From: Sphingomonas hengshuiensis
GTDB taxonomy: Bacteria > Pseudomonadota > Alphaproteobacteria > Sphingomonadales > Sphingomonadaceae
Direction of reading: 5' to 3'
NCBI GenBank assembly: GCA_003240755.1
Contig: QFNF01000022.1
Span: 1-45,606, forward strand
Length of the DNA stretch: 45,606 nt
This document shows, piece by piece, positions 7,130 to 16,077 of this stretch. Made by a program: the position numbers and the translations under genes. The notes beneath the pieces were generated by a model that worked only from the letters and a program-made list of their open reading frames with translations, was not told the DNA's origin and made no database searches. Every line of letters starts with the position of its first letter. The stretch's first letter is position 1.

Positions 7130-9616
7130 ATGACGATGAAACAGGAACCTATCCACCCGCCACGGGGCGACAGCCGCGAACATCTGATCGTCATCGGCAA
7201 CGGCATGGCCGGGTGTCGCGCGGTCGAGGAACTGCTGGCGCGCGATCCGGCCCGCTATCGCGTGACGATTTTCGGTGCCGAGCCGCTGGTGAACTACAAC
7301 CGCATCATGCTGTCGCCGGTACTGGCGGGCGAGAAGACGTTCGACGATATCGTCATCAACCCGCTGAACTGGTACGCCGACAACGGCATCGCGCTGCTGA
7401 ACGGCGACCCGGTGATCGCGATCGACCGGGCCGCGCATACCGTGACCAGCCGCAGCGGTCTGGTTCTGGAATATGACCGACTGCTGATCGCGACCGGATC
7501 GGACCCATTCATCATCCCGGTGCCGGGCAGGGACCTGCCCGGCGTCATCAGCTTCCGCGACATGAAGGACGTGGAGCACATGCTTGCCGCGGCCGATCAC
7601 GGGGGCAGCGCGGTGGTGATCGGCGGAGGCCTGCTCGGGCTGGAGGCGGCGCATGGCCTGTCGCTGCGCGGCATGCAGGTCACGGTGCTGCACATCATGC
7701 CGACGCTGATGGAGCGGCAGCTCGACGAGGCGGCGGGCTGGTTGCTCAAGACCGCGCTGGAGGCGCGGGGCCAGACGATCCTGTGCGGTGCCGATACTGC
7801 CGAGATCGTCGGTGACGGCCGCGTGCAGGCGGTGCGGCTGAAGGACGGCACCGACATTCCCGCCGATCTGGTGGTGATGGCGGTCGGCATCCGTCCGTCG
7901 GTGGCGCTGGCGCGTGCGGCCGGGCTGGATGTCGGCCGGGGTATCAAGGTCGACGATCACATGGTCTCCAGCGACCCGGCGATCCTCGCGGTGGGCGAAT
8001 GCGTGGAGCATGACGGACAGGTCTATGGCCTCGTCGCGCCGCTGTGGGACATGTGTCGCGCCCTTGCCGACGGCCTGGTCGAAACGCCCACCGGCTATCG
8101 CCCCGCGCCGACTTCGACCAAGCTGAAGGTCGCCGGGCTCGACGTGTTTTCCGCCGGCGACTTCTCGGGCGGCGACGGGGCGGAAGACATCGTCCTGCGC
8201 GATGCGTCGCGCGGCATCTACAAACGGGTCGTGGTGAAGGATGACCGGATCGTCGGCGCGGTGCTCTACGGGGACACCGCCGACGGCAACTGGTATTTCG
8301 ACCTGCTCAAGAAGGGGGAAAGTGTCGCCGATATCCGCGACGCGCTGATCTTCGGCCAGGCCTTTGCCTCGGGAGGGGGGCAGGCGGACCCTAGGGCGGC
8401 CGTTGCGGCGCTTTCCGACGATGCGGAAATCTGCGGCTGCAACGGCGTTTCCAAGGGCAGGGTGCTGTCGTGCATCGACAGCGGGGCGCACAGTCTCGAC
8501 GCGGTGCGTTCGGGTTGCAAGGCATCGGCCAGTTGCGGCTCTTGTACCGGCATCGTCGAAAGCCTGCTCGCATTGCGGCTCGGCAGCGAGGTCGCGGCCG
8601 GCCCGCGAACGATGTGCAAATGCACCAGCTTCGGCCATGACGACGTCCGGCGCGAGATCGTCGCCCAGGGCATGCGGTCGATCCCGGAGGTGATGCAGAA
8701 ACTGCACTGGTCGACGCCCGATGGCTGTTCGTCGTGCCGGCCCGCGCTCAACTACTATCTGCTGTGCGCGCTGCCGGGCGAGTATGTCGACGATCAGCAG
8801 AGCCGCTTCGTCAACGAACGCATGCATGCCAACATCCAGAAGGACGGCACCTATTCGGTCGTCCCGCGGATGTGGGGCGGGCTGACCAGCCCGAGGGAAC
8901 TGCGCGCGATCGCCGATGTGGTCGAGAAGTTCAACGCGCCGATGGTGAAGGTGACGGGCGGCCAGCGGCTCGACATCTTCGGGATCAGGAAGGAGGACCT
9001 GCCGGCGGTCTGGGCCGATCTGAACGCCGCGGGGATGGTCAGCGGCCACGCCTATGGCAAGTCGCTGCGCACGGTAAAGACCTGTGTCGGCAGCGAATGG
9101 TGCCGGTTCGGGACGCAGGATTCGACCGGGCTGGGGGTGAAGATCGAACGCGCGACCTGGGGGTCGTGGATGCCACACAAGTTCAAGATCGCGGTATCGG
9201 GCTGCCCCCGTAACTGTGCCGAGGCGACCATCAAGGATTTCGGCATCGTATGCGTCGACAGCGGTTACGAGCTGCATGTCGGCGGCAATGGCGGGATCAA
9301 GGTCCGCGCGACCGACCTGTTGTGCAAGGTCGCGACCGAAGCGGACGCGATCGAGATGTGCGCGGCCTTCATCCAGTTGTACCGCGAGGAGGCCCGCTAT
9401 CTGGAGCGCACCGCGCCGTGGATCGAGCGCGTCGGGCTGGCATATGTCCAGTCGCGCCTGTTGCCCGATGCCGATGCGCGCGCGGCGCTGGCCGGCCGCT
9501 TCTGGTTCTCGCAGCAATTCTGCCAGGACGATCCGTGGGCGGCCCGCGTCGCCGGCGCGGAACGCGAGATCCATGCGCCCCTGGCGCGCTTCCAGCCTGT
9601 CGGAGAGATGGCATGA
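7130..9616 (+). CDS. nirB: Assimilatory NAD(P)H-nitrite reductase, large subunit
   Basis: Reduces nitrite to ammonium with six electrons from NAD(P)H, in the cytosol; 828 residues. The N-terminal FAD/NAD(P)H oxidoreductase part has VIGNGMAGCRAVEEL near residue 20 and VVIGGGLLGLEAAHGL near residue 160. BFD-like [2Fe-2S] cysteines lie in CGCNGVSKG (about 434) and CKASASCGSC. The siroheme/[4Fe-4S] ligands are in TCVGSEWCRFG (about 650) and SGCPRNCAEA (about 690). All expected cofactor residues are present. The gene overlaps nirD by four bases (ATGA). In Paracoccus nas nomenclature this is nasB. Confidence 0.97.
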   Translation: MTMKQEPIHPPRGDSREHLIVIGNGMAGCRAVEELLARDPARYRVTIFGAEPLVNYNRIMLSPVLAGEKTFDDIVINPLNWYADNGIALLNGDPVIAIDRAAHTVTSRSGLVLEYDRLLIATGSDPFIIPVPGRDLPGVISFRDMKDVEHMLAAADHGGSAVVIGGGLLGLEAAHGLSLRGMQVTVLHIMPTLMERQLDEAAGWLLKTALEARGQTILCGADTAEIVGDGRVQAVRLKDGTDIPADLVVMAVGIRPSVALARAAGLDVGRGIKVDDHMVSSDPAILAVGECVEHDGQVYGLVAPLWDMCRALADGLVETPTGYRPAPTSTKLKVAGLDVFSAGDFSGGDGAEDIVLRDASRGIYKRVVVKDDRIVGAVLYGDTADGNWYFDLLKKGESVADIRDALIFGQAFASGGGQADPRAAVAALSDDAEICGCNGVSKGRVLSCIDSGAHSLDAVRSGCKASASCGSCTGIVESLLALRLGSEVAAGPRTMCKCTSFGHDDVRREIVAQGMRSIPEVMQKLHWSTPDGCSSCRPALNYYLLCALPGEYVDDQQSRFVNERMHANIQKDGTYSVVPRMWGGLTSPRELRAIADVVEKFNAPMVKVTGGQRLDIFGIRKEDLPAVWADLNAAGMVSGHAYGKSLRTVKTCVGSEWCRFGTQDSTGLGVKIERATWGSWMPHKFKIAVSGCPRNCAEATIKDFGIVCVDSGYELHVGGNGGIKVRATDLLCKVATEADAIEMCAAFIQLYREEARYLERTAPWIERVGLAYVQSRLLPDADARAALAGRFWFSQQFCQDDPWAARVAGAEREIHAPLARFQPVGEMA

Positions 9617-9951
9617 TCGGCGAATGGCTCGATATCGGCTGGGTCGAGGAAATTCCGTTGCGCGGCAGCCGGACGGTGCAGGTCGATGGCGGTGACGATA
9701 TCGCATTGTTTCGCACCGGCGAGGGCAAGGTCTTTGCGCTGCGCGACCGCTGCCCGCACAAGCACGGAAGATTGTCGCAGGGAATCGTCCATGGCGGCGC
9801 AGTGGCGTGCCCGCTGCACAATTGGCGCATCAGCCTGTCGACCGGGGAAGCGCTGGGCGAGGACCGGGGATGCACGCCGACCGTGCCGGTAAAGGTCAGC
9901 GGCGGGCGCATCCTGCTGAGCCGCGCCGCCACGCTGCGCGCCGCGGCGTGA
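9613..9951 (+). CDS. nirD: Nitrite reductase small subunit, Rieske type
   Basis: A 112-residue Rieske [2Fe-2S] protein that pairs with NirB. The cluster-binding motifs CPHKHG and CPLHNW are intact, separated by the usual spacing, and the C-terminal half reads as a short beta domain. The ATG at 9613 overlaps the nirB stop, which supports tight co-expression of the two subunits. Its function follows from the family and from the position next to nirB. Confidence 0.94.
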   Translation: MIGEWLDIGWVEEIPLRGSRTVQVDGGDDIALFRTGEGKVFALRDRCPHKHGRLSQGIVHGGAVACPLHNWRISLSTGEALGEDRGCTPTVPVKVSGGRILLSRAATLRAAA

Positions 9952-9973
9952 GTGCGACCGGACGGCGGGCTCC

Positions 9974-12598
9974 ATGAGACTTCCCCCTCTCCCAAACCCG
10001 TCCCCCGATGGCGAGCGGGCGATCCGGACCACCTGCGCCTATTGCGGCGTCGGCTGCGGCATCGTCGCGACCCCTGTGGGCACGCGATCGGTGCGGATCG
10101 AGGGCGATCCCGATCACCCGGCCAATCGCGGCCGGCTGTGCTCCAAGGGCACGCATCTTGGCGAGACGGTCGGCCTCGACGGGCGACTGCTCCACCCGAT
10201 GATCGGCAAGCACCGTGCATCCTGGGACAAAGCGCTCGGCCTCGTCGCGAAACGCTTCCGCGACACCGTCGCCCGGCATGGTCCGGACAGCGTCGCCTTC
10301 TACGTATCCGGCCAGTTGCTGACGGAGGATTACTACGTCGCCAACAAGCTGATGAAGGGCTTTATCGGCAGCGCCAACATCGACACGAACTCGCGGCTGT
10401 GCATGTCCAGCGCGGTCGCCGGCCACACCCGCGCATTCGGCGAGGATATCGTTCCCGCAAGCTATGAGGACCTCGACGCCGCCGACCTGATCGTACTGGT
10501 CGGCAGCAACACCGCATGGTGCCACCCGATCGTCTATCAGCGGATCCGTGCGCGCTGCGAAGCGGGTGCCAGGCTGGTCGTGATCGATCCGCGTCGCACC
10601 GAAACCGCCGGGGAGGCCGACCTGCACCTCGCCATCCGTCCGGGCAGCGACGTCGCGCTGATGAACGGGCTGCTGGCGTGGTGCCGCGCGGCGGGGGTGC
10701 TCGATACGGCGTTCATCGCCGATCATGTGTTGGTACCGGAAGGCTTCTGGAACGACGAGGGCAGCGACCTGTGGTCGGTCGCGCGCACCTGCGACGTGAA
10801 CGTCGCCGATCTCAGGCGCTTCTACGAACTGTTCGCCGCCACCCCGCGCACCGTCACGATGTTCAGCCAGGGCGTGAACCAGTCGCTCGCCGGGACCGAT
10901 CAGGTCAATGCGATCCTCAACGTCCATCTCGCCACCGGCCGGATCGGCAAGCCCGGCGCGCAGCCCTTTTCGATCACCGGACAGCCCAATGCGATGGGCG
11001 GGCGCGAGGTCGGCGGGCTTGCGTCGACGCTGGCGGCGCATATGGGCTTTGCCGAGGACGATCGCGCGCGCGTCCGGCGTTTCTGGGCATCGCCGACGAT
11101 CGCGTCCGGCCCGGGGCTGAAGGCGGTCGACCTGTTCCGCGCGGTCGGCGAGGGGCGGATCAAGGCGCTGTGGGTGATGGCGACCAACCCGGCCGTGTCG
11201 ATGCCCGATGCCGGCCGGGTGCGCGAGGCACTGGCCGCCTGTCCGTTCGTGGTGGTCAGCGACGTGATCGCCGACACCGATACCTCCGTGCATGCCCATG
11301 TCCGCCTGCCCGCCGCGGCCTGGGGCGAGAAGGACGGCACCGTCACCAATTCGGATCGCACCGTCAGCCGCCAGCGCGCGTTCCTGCCCCTGCCCGGCGA
11401 GGCGAAGCCCGACTGGTGGATCGTCAAGGAAGTGGCGCGGCGCATGGGGTGGAAGACCGCGTTCGGCTATGACCGGCCCGCCGACATCTGGCGCGAGCAT
11501 GTCCGCCTGTCGACCTATCAGAACGATGGCGCCCGACTGTTCTCGCTTGCCGGGCATGGCGGGGGCGGCAACGCCGACTATGCCGTGATGGCACCGTTTC
11601 GCTGGGGCGGCACACCCTTTGCCGATGGCCGGTTCCCGACGCCGGACGGCCGGGCACGGCTGGTCCCGGTGGCGCAGAAGCCGATCGCGGCGCCGCTCGG
11701 GCACTGGCCGCTGACGCTCAACACGGGGCGTTATCGCGACCAGTGGCACAGCATGACCCGGACCGGCCTCGCCCCGAAGCTGGCGCGGCATCGCGAGGAA
11801 CCGCTGGTCGAGGTTCATCCCGACGACGCCGCCCATCTCGGCATCGTCGACGGCGGCCTTGCGCGCGTTGCGACGCCGCAGGGGAACAGCCTCTACCGGG
11901 CCTGCGTCACCGATGCGCAGCGGCCGGGCGAACTCTTCACGCCGATCCACTGGACCGACCGGACTTCGACCGGCGGTCGGACCGGCCTGCTCCCGCGTCC
12001 GCTGACCGATCCGGTTTCGGGCCAGCCGGGGTTCAAGGCGACCCCCGCCGGCATCGCCCCGGTCGCGACGCGCTGGCGCGGCTTCCTGATCGTTGCGGGG
12101 GAGCTGGGAGCCCGTCCCGAATGCCTGTGGGCGACCCGTGTGGCGGTCCCGGGCGGCAGCCTGTGGGAACTCGCCGGCGATGGCGACCCCGTACGCCTCG
12201 ATACCTGCCTGCCCGGTGGCGAACGGATCGAGGCGGTCGACCGCGCGCGGGGTACCCGGCGCGTCGCGATCCTTGCCGACGGGCGACTGGTCGCTGCGCT
12301 GTTCCTGACCGAAACCGGCGAACTGCCGCCGCGCGACTGGTTGATCGCGCAACTTGGCGAACCTCGCGCGGCGCCGAGCGTGCTGGCGGGACGCCCGCCC
12401 GGCGCGCGGGTGGATCGCGGGCCGATCGTCTGCGCCTGTTTCGACATCGGTCTGCGCACCATCGTCGCGGCGATCCACGAGCAGCGGCTGATCGATGTTG
12501 CTGCGATCGGCGCGGCGATCGGTGCCGGAACCAATTGCGGGTCGTGTCGCCCGGCACTCGCCCGCCTGCTCACCGAGGAGAAGACCGATGCCGCATGA
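9974..12598 (+). CDS. nasC: Assimilatory nitrate reductase, molybdopterin catalytic subunit
   Basis: Reduces nitrate to nitrite in the cytosol, using a bis-MGD molybdenum cofactor; 874 residues. The N-terminal [4Fe-4S] motif is CAYCGVGCGIV, with its fourth cysteine in GRLCSKG. Molybdopterin-binding landmarks include NSRLCMSSAVAGH and GQPNAMGGREVGG. The C-terminal formate-dehydrogenase-like beta barrel covers roughly residues 570-700. The extreme C-terminus has a BFD-like [2Fe-2S] domain with CACFD (about 819) and NCGSC (about 854), typical of assimilatory enzymes of this class. It follows nirD by 22 bases and overlaps cobA by 11. No separate electron-transfer subunit gene is present. The name follows Paracoccus; other systems call it nasA. 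Confidence 0.95.
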   Translation: MRLPPLPNPSPDGERAIRTTCAYCGVGCGIVATPVGTRSVRIEGDPDHPANRGRLCSKGTHLGETVGLDGRLLHPMIGKHRASWDKALGLVAKRFRDTVARHGPDSVAFYVSGQLLTEDYYVANKLMKGFIGSANIDTNSRLCMSSAVAGHTRAFGEDIVPASYEDLDAADLIVLVGSNTAWCHPIVYQRIRARCEAGARLVVIDPRRTETAGEADLHLAIRPGSDVALMNGLLAWCRAAGVLDTAFIADHVLVPEGFWNDEGSDLWSVARTCDVNVADLRRFYELFAATPRTVTMFSQGVNQSLAGTDQVNAILNVHLATGRIGKPGAQPFSITGQPNAMGGREVGGLASTLAAHMGFAEDDRARVRRFWASPTIASGPGLKAVDLFRAVGEGRIKALWVMATNPAVSMPDAGRVREALAACPFVVVSDVIADTDTSVHAHVRLPAAAWGEKDGTVTNSDRTVSRQRAFLPLPGEAKPDWWIVKEVARRMGWKTAFGYDRPADIWREHVRLSTYQNDGARLFSLAGHGGGGNADYAVMAPFRWGGTPFADGRFPTPDGRARLVPVAQKPIAAPLGHWPLTLNTGRYRDQWHSMTRTGLAPKLARHREEPLVEVHPDDAAHLGIVDGGLARVATPQGNSLYRACVTDAQRPGELFTPIHWTDRTSTGGRTGLLPRPLTDPVSGQPGFKATPAGIAPVATRWRGFLIVAGELGARPECLWATRVAVPGGSLWELAGDGDPVRLDTCLPGGERIEAVDRARGTRRVAILADGRLVAALFLTETGELPPRDWLIAQLGEPRAAPSVLAGRPPGARVDRGPIVCACFDIGLRTIVAAIHEQRLIDVAAIGAAIGAGTNCGSCRPALARLLTEEKTDAA

Positions 12599-13367
12599 CG
12601 ATTTCCCGGCTGGCAGCGTGTGGCTGGTCGGGGCAGGGCCCGGCGATCCCGACCTGCTGACGCGCAAGGCGCTGCGGCTGATCGGGGCGGCGGACATCGT
12701 GTTCTACGACGCGCTGGTCGGCCGGGGCATCCTCGACCTGATCCCGACCACGACCGAACGGGTCAGCGTCGGCAAGCGATCGGGCCGCCATTCGCGCGAT
12801 CAAGCAACGATCGACGCGCTGATCGTCGCCGCGGCGGCGACCGGCCGGCGCGTCGTCCGGCTGAAAGGCGGAGACCCGGCGGTGTTCGGCCGGACCGCGG
12901 AGGAAGTCGCCGCGTGCCATGCCACGGGCATCCCGGTGCGCATCTGCCCCGGTATCACCGCAGCGAGCGCGGCGGTTGCGGCCGCGGGTACCAGCCTGAC
13001 CCTGCGCGGCGTGGCACGTCGGCTGACGCTGGTGACGGCACATGCGCAGGCGGGTGCACCGCTCGACCTCGACTGGCAGGCGCTGGCCGATCCCGACGCG
13101 ACGCTCGGCATCTACATGGGGCGGACCGCGGCGGCGACGGTGATGCAGCAGTTGCTCGCCGCCGGGCGCGATCCCGATACGCCGGTACTGGTGGTCGTCA
13201 ACGCCTCGCTGCCCGACGAACGGATCATCCGGGGCCGCTTGTCGTCGCTCGCCTTCCTCGTCGAAACGGTCGGCGCCAGCGATCCGGCGATCCTCATCGT
13301 CGGGGCAGCGGTCGGCAGCGCGGCGATCGCGACACCGGTTCGGCTATTGCAGGTGGCCCGGCCGTAA
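12588..13367 (+). CDS. cobA: Uroporphyrinogen-III C-methyltransferase
   Basis: SAM-dependent double methylation of uroporphyrinogen III to precorrin-2, the entry to siroheme, which NirB needs; 259 residues. Family signatures are VWLVGAGPGDPDLLTRKALR at the N-terminus, VFYDALVG, VRLKGGDPAVFGR, and the GITAASAAVAAAGTSLTLRG segment. There is no CysG-type dehydrogenase/chelatase domain, so oxidation and iron insertion must be done by another protein. The start is the ATG at 12588, overlapping the end of the nitrate reductase gene, which places it in the nas operon. Confidence 0.95.
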   Translation: MPHDDFPAGSVWLVGAGPGDPDLLTRKALRLIGAADIVFYDALVGRGILDLIPTTTERVSVGKRSGRHSRDQATIDALIVAAAATGRRVVRLKGGDPAVFGRTAEEVAACHATGIPVRICPGITAASAAVAAAGTSLTLRGVARRLTLVTAHAQAGAPLDLDWQALADPDATLGIYMGRTAAATVMQQLLAAGRDPDTPVLVVVNASLPDERIIRGRLSSLAFLVETVGASDPAILIVGAAVGSAAIATPVRLLQVARP

Positions 13368-13390
13368 CCGCCCTTGCGCGTATCCGGGGG

Positions 13391-14917
13391 TCAATGCGCC
13401 TCGCCGGGTTTCGCCATCCGCTGCGGCCGGGGGGCCAGCCAGATGATGAGCGCGGCAAAGCCGAATATGATCGCCGACAGCAGGAACAGATGGTTGATCG
13501 CCAGCGTGCTGCTTTCGCGCGTCACCGTCATCTCGACCGCGGCACGGACCTGATCGATCGAGAAACCCTGCGCCGCCAATGCCCCCGAGGTCGTATCGGT
13601 GTTCAGCCGCGACACCATCTCGCTACGCGCGACGGTCATGTTGTTGGCATATAGCGTGGTCGAGATCGACGTACCGATCGCACCGGCCATGGTGCGCAGA
13701 AAGCTCATGACGCCGGCGGCCGACGCGGTTTCCCGCGGATCGACCGCCCCCAGCGCGATGGTCGTCAGCGGGATGAAGAAGAACGGCATGCCGAACCCCT
13801 GCAGCATCTGCGGGAATGCCAGCGTCCAGAAATCGGCGCCGGTGGTCCACCCCACCCGCAGCAGCGACATGGCGCCCAGCCAGAAGATGCCGAAGCAGAC
13901 CAGCGCGCGCGGGTCGTATTTCTTCATCAGTTTCGCGACGATCGGCGACATGATGACCGCGCCGACCCCGTTGAACGCGGTGGCATAGCCGGCATAGGTC
14001 GAGGTGTAGCCGAGGCTGGCCTGCAACCATTGCGGGATCAGTACGACGGAGGCGAAGAACGTCCCGAACGCGAACGACAGCGCGCAGACCGCGACCGTGA
14101 ACCCGCGATGGCGGAACACCCGCAGATCGACGATCGGTTGCCGTTCGGTCAGTTCCCAGACGACGAACACCGCTGCGCCGACCGCCGCCACCAGCGCCAG
14201 TATGACGATCGTCGGGTCCTCGAACCAGTCATGTTCGCGGCCGATGTCGAGCATGATCTGGAGCGCGCCGATCCACAGGACCAGCAGGGCAAGGCCGATC
14301 CGGTCGACCTTCAGCTTCTCGCGCTTCGTCTCGGCCGGCTTGAGGAGGCGCAACGCCCCGACGACACAGAAGATCGCGACGGGAATGTTGATGAAGAAGA
14401 TCCAGTGCCACGACCAACTGTCGCTGATCGTTCCGCCGAGGATGGGGCCGAGGATCGGCGCGGTGACGGTGGTCATCGCCCACAGGCCCATCGCCTGTCC
14501 ATGCTGTTCCTTCGGGAAGATGCGCAGCAGCATGGTCTGCGTCAGCGGCATCAGCGGCCCCCCGCACAGCCCCTGGCCGATGCGCGCCGCCACGATCATC
14601 GCCAGGCTGGTCGACAGCCCGCACAGCACCGAAAAGATGCCAAAGCCGATCATGCCCGCGACAAAGGTGCGCACTGTCCCGAACCGTCCCGCCAGCCACC
14701 CGGTCAGCGGCACGCAGATCGCCTCCGCCACCGCATAGGAGGTGATGATCCACGTCCCTTGGCTGGTGGAGATGCCCAGCGATCCCGCGATATGCCCGAC
14801 CGAGACATTGGCGATGGTGGTATCGAGCACCACCATGAAGTTGGTCAGCGCGAGCACCAGCCCGGCGAGCCACAGCGTCGCACCGCTGAACGGCTTGAAA
14901 TCATCGTGGCCCGCCAT
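13391..14917 (-). CDS. emrB: DHA2-family MFS drug efflux permease (EmrB-like)
   Basis: Inner-membrane pump of a tripartite efflux system, 508 residues with about 14 hydrophobic segments, as in the DHA2 (14-spanner) family. Landmarks are LTNFMVVLDTTIANVSVGHI in the first segment, WIITSYAVAEAICVPLTGWL, the loop GRFGTVRTF, and the proline/glycine-rich GPILGPILGGTISDSWSWHW segment. The start is the ATG at 14917; longer frames upstream lie over emrA and are shadows. It is the last gene of an operon with the membrane-fusion protein 23 bases upstream. It ends 23 bases from the convergent cobA. The substrate cannot be read from the sequence. Confidence 0.92.
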   Translation of the reverse strand: MAGHDDFKPFSGATLWLAGLVLALTNFMVVLDTTIANVSVGHIAGSLGISTSQGTWIITSYAVAEAICVPLTGWLAGRFGTVRTFVAGMIGFGIFSVLCGLSTSLAMIVAARIGQGLCGGPLMPLTQTMLLRIFPKEQHGQAMGLWAMTTVTAPILGPILGGTISDSWSWHWIFFINIPVAIFCVVGALRLLKPAETKREKLKVDRIGLALLVLWIGALQIMLDIGREHDWFEDPTIVILALVAAVGAAVFVVWELTERQPIVDLRVFRHRGFTVAVCALSFAFGTFFASVVLIPQWLQASLGYTSTYAGYATAFNGVGAVIMSPIVAKLMKKYDPRALVCFGIFWLGAMSLLRVGWTTGADFWTLAFPQMLQGFGMPFFFIPLTTIALGAVDPRETASAAGVMSFLRTMAGAIGTSISTTLYANNMTVARSEMVSRLNTDTTSGALAAQGFSIDQVRAAVEMTVTRESSTLAINHLFLLSAIIFGFAALIIWLAPRPQRMAKPGEAH

Positions 14918-14940
14918 GGCGCCAAACTCCCCGTCGCGCG

Positions 14941-16077
14941 CTATTTGCCCGAAATGTCGATCTCGGCGGTCATCGACAGGCCGACGCGCAGCGGATGCGC
15001 CGCCAGCTCGCGCGGGTCGAGCGCGACCCGCACCGGCAGGCGCTGGACGACCTTGATCCAGTTGCCGGTCGCGTTCTGCGCCGGGATCAGCGCGAAGGCC
15101 GAGCCGGTACCCCCGGAAAAGCCGACCACGCGGCCATGATACTCGACATCGCCGCCATACAGGTCGGAGGTGAGCGTGACCGGTTGCCCCGGCTTCACCC
15201 TTGCCAACTGGCCTTCCTTGAAATTCGCGTCGACATAGACCTGCCCCACCGGGACGATCCGCATCACCGTCGCGCCGGACGCGACACGCTGTCCGACCTG
15301 GATCGTGCGGTTGGCGACGACGCCGTCGATCGGGGCGCGGATGACGGTCCGTTCGAGGTCGAGCCGGGCCTGACGCATCCTGGCCTCGGCGGCGAGGACG
15401 TCGGGCGCGCTCGATGCGGTCGTACCCTCGATCAGGGCCTGGTTGGCGGCGAGGGTTCCCGCGGCCGCTCCACGCTGCGACGATGCCTGCGCGACCGCGG
15501 CGCGCGCCTGTTCCCGCGCGGCGCGGGCGGCGGCCAGCGCATTGGTGGCGGCGGTCAGCTCGTCGCCCGACACCGCACCGGCGGACACCAGCCGGCGGCG
15601 GCGATCGAAATCGACCTGTGCCTTGGCGAATGCGGCTTCGGTCGATTCCAGTTGGGCACGCGCGCTGCTGACGTCGGCACCGCGCGCGCGAACCTGTTCG
15701 GACAGCGCGGTGCTGGTCGCCGCGGTCTGGCCGAACGCGCGGCGTGCCTTGGCAAGATCGGCTTGGGCGGCGGCAAGGGTGATGCGCGCGTCGCTGTCGT
15801 CGAGCCGTACGAGAATGTCGCCGCGCTTCACCGCCTGCGTATCCGAAGCGTTCACGGCGATCGCCTGACCCGCGATCATCGGCGTCACCTGCGCGGTATC
15901 CGCACCGACATAGGCGTTGTCGGTTTCGACATAGCGGCTGCCGACCAGCGTGTACCATGCGCCATAGCCGGCCCCGCCCAGCAGGACGATGGCGGCGATC
16001 CCGCCCAGCAGCTTCCTGCGCCTGGTCGAGGTTTGCGGTTCGGCGGTCTGGGGGAGGGCGGCTTCGGAATCAGCCAT
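14941..16077 (-). CDS. emrA: HlyD/EmrA-family membrane fusion protein
   Basis: Periplasmic adaptor that links the EmrB-like pump to the outer-membrane channel, 378 residues. A short basic cytosolic tail is followed by one membrane anchor (KLLGGIAAIVLLGGAGYGAW). The first lipoyl half has VETDNAYVGADTAQVTPMIAG and VKRGDILVRLDD. A long alanine-rich helical hairpin (about residues 95-215) is followed by the second lipoyl half, RTVIRAPIDGVVANRTIQVG. The C-terminal beta domain is present. The start at 16077 overlaps the upstream nodT-like gene by eight bases, so the three genes read as one operon. Confidence 0.93.
   Translation of the reverse strand: MADSEAALPQTAEPQTSTRRRKLLGGIAAIVLLGGAGYGAWYTLVGSRYVETDNAYVGADTAQVTPMIAGQAIAVNASDTQAVKRGDILVRLDDSDARITLAAAQADLAKARRAFGQTAATSTALSEQVRARGADVSSARAQLESTEAAFAKAQVDFDRRRRLVSAGAVSGDELTAATNALAAARAAREQARAAVAQASSQRGAAAGTLAANQALIEGTTASSAPDVLAAEARMRQARLDLERTVIRAPIDGVVANRTIQVGQRVASGATVMRIVPVGQVYVDANFKEGQLARVKPGQPVTLTSDLYGGDVEYHGRVVGFSGGTGSAFALIPAQNATGNWIKVVQRLPVRVALDPRELAAHPLRVGLSMTAEIDISGK

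Noticed and set aside
5855..9706. Minus-strand frame of 1283 codons
   Set aside because: It lies opposite the transporter and nirB genes, which have full cofactor motifs. The composition is that of a GC-driven antisense frame.
9896..12697. Minus-strand frame of 933 codons
   Set aside because: It is antisense to the nitrate reductase gene and shows no family motif.
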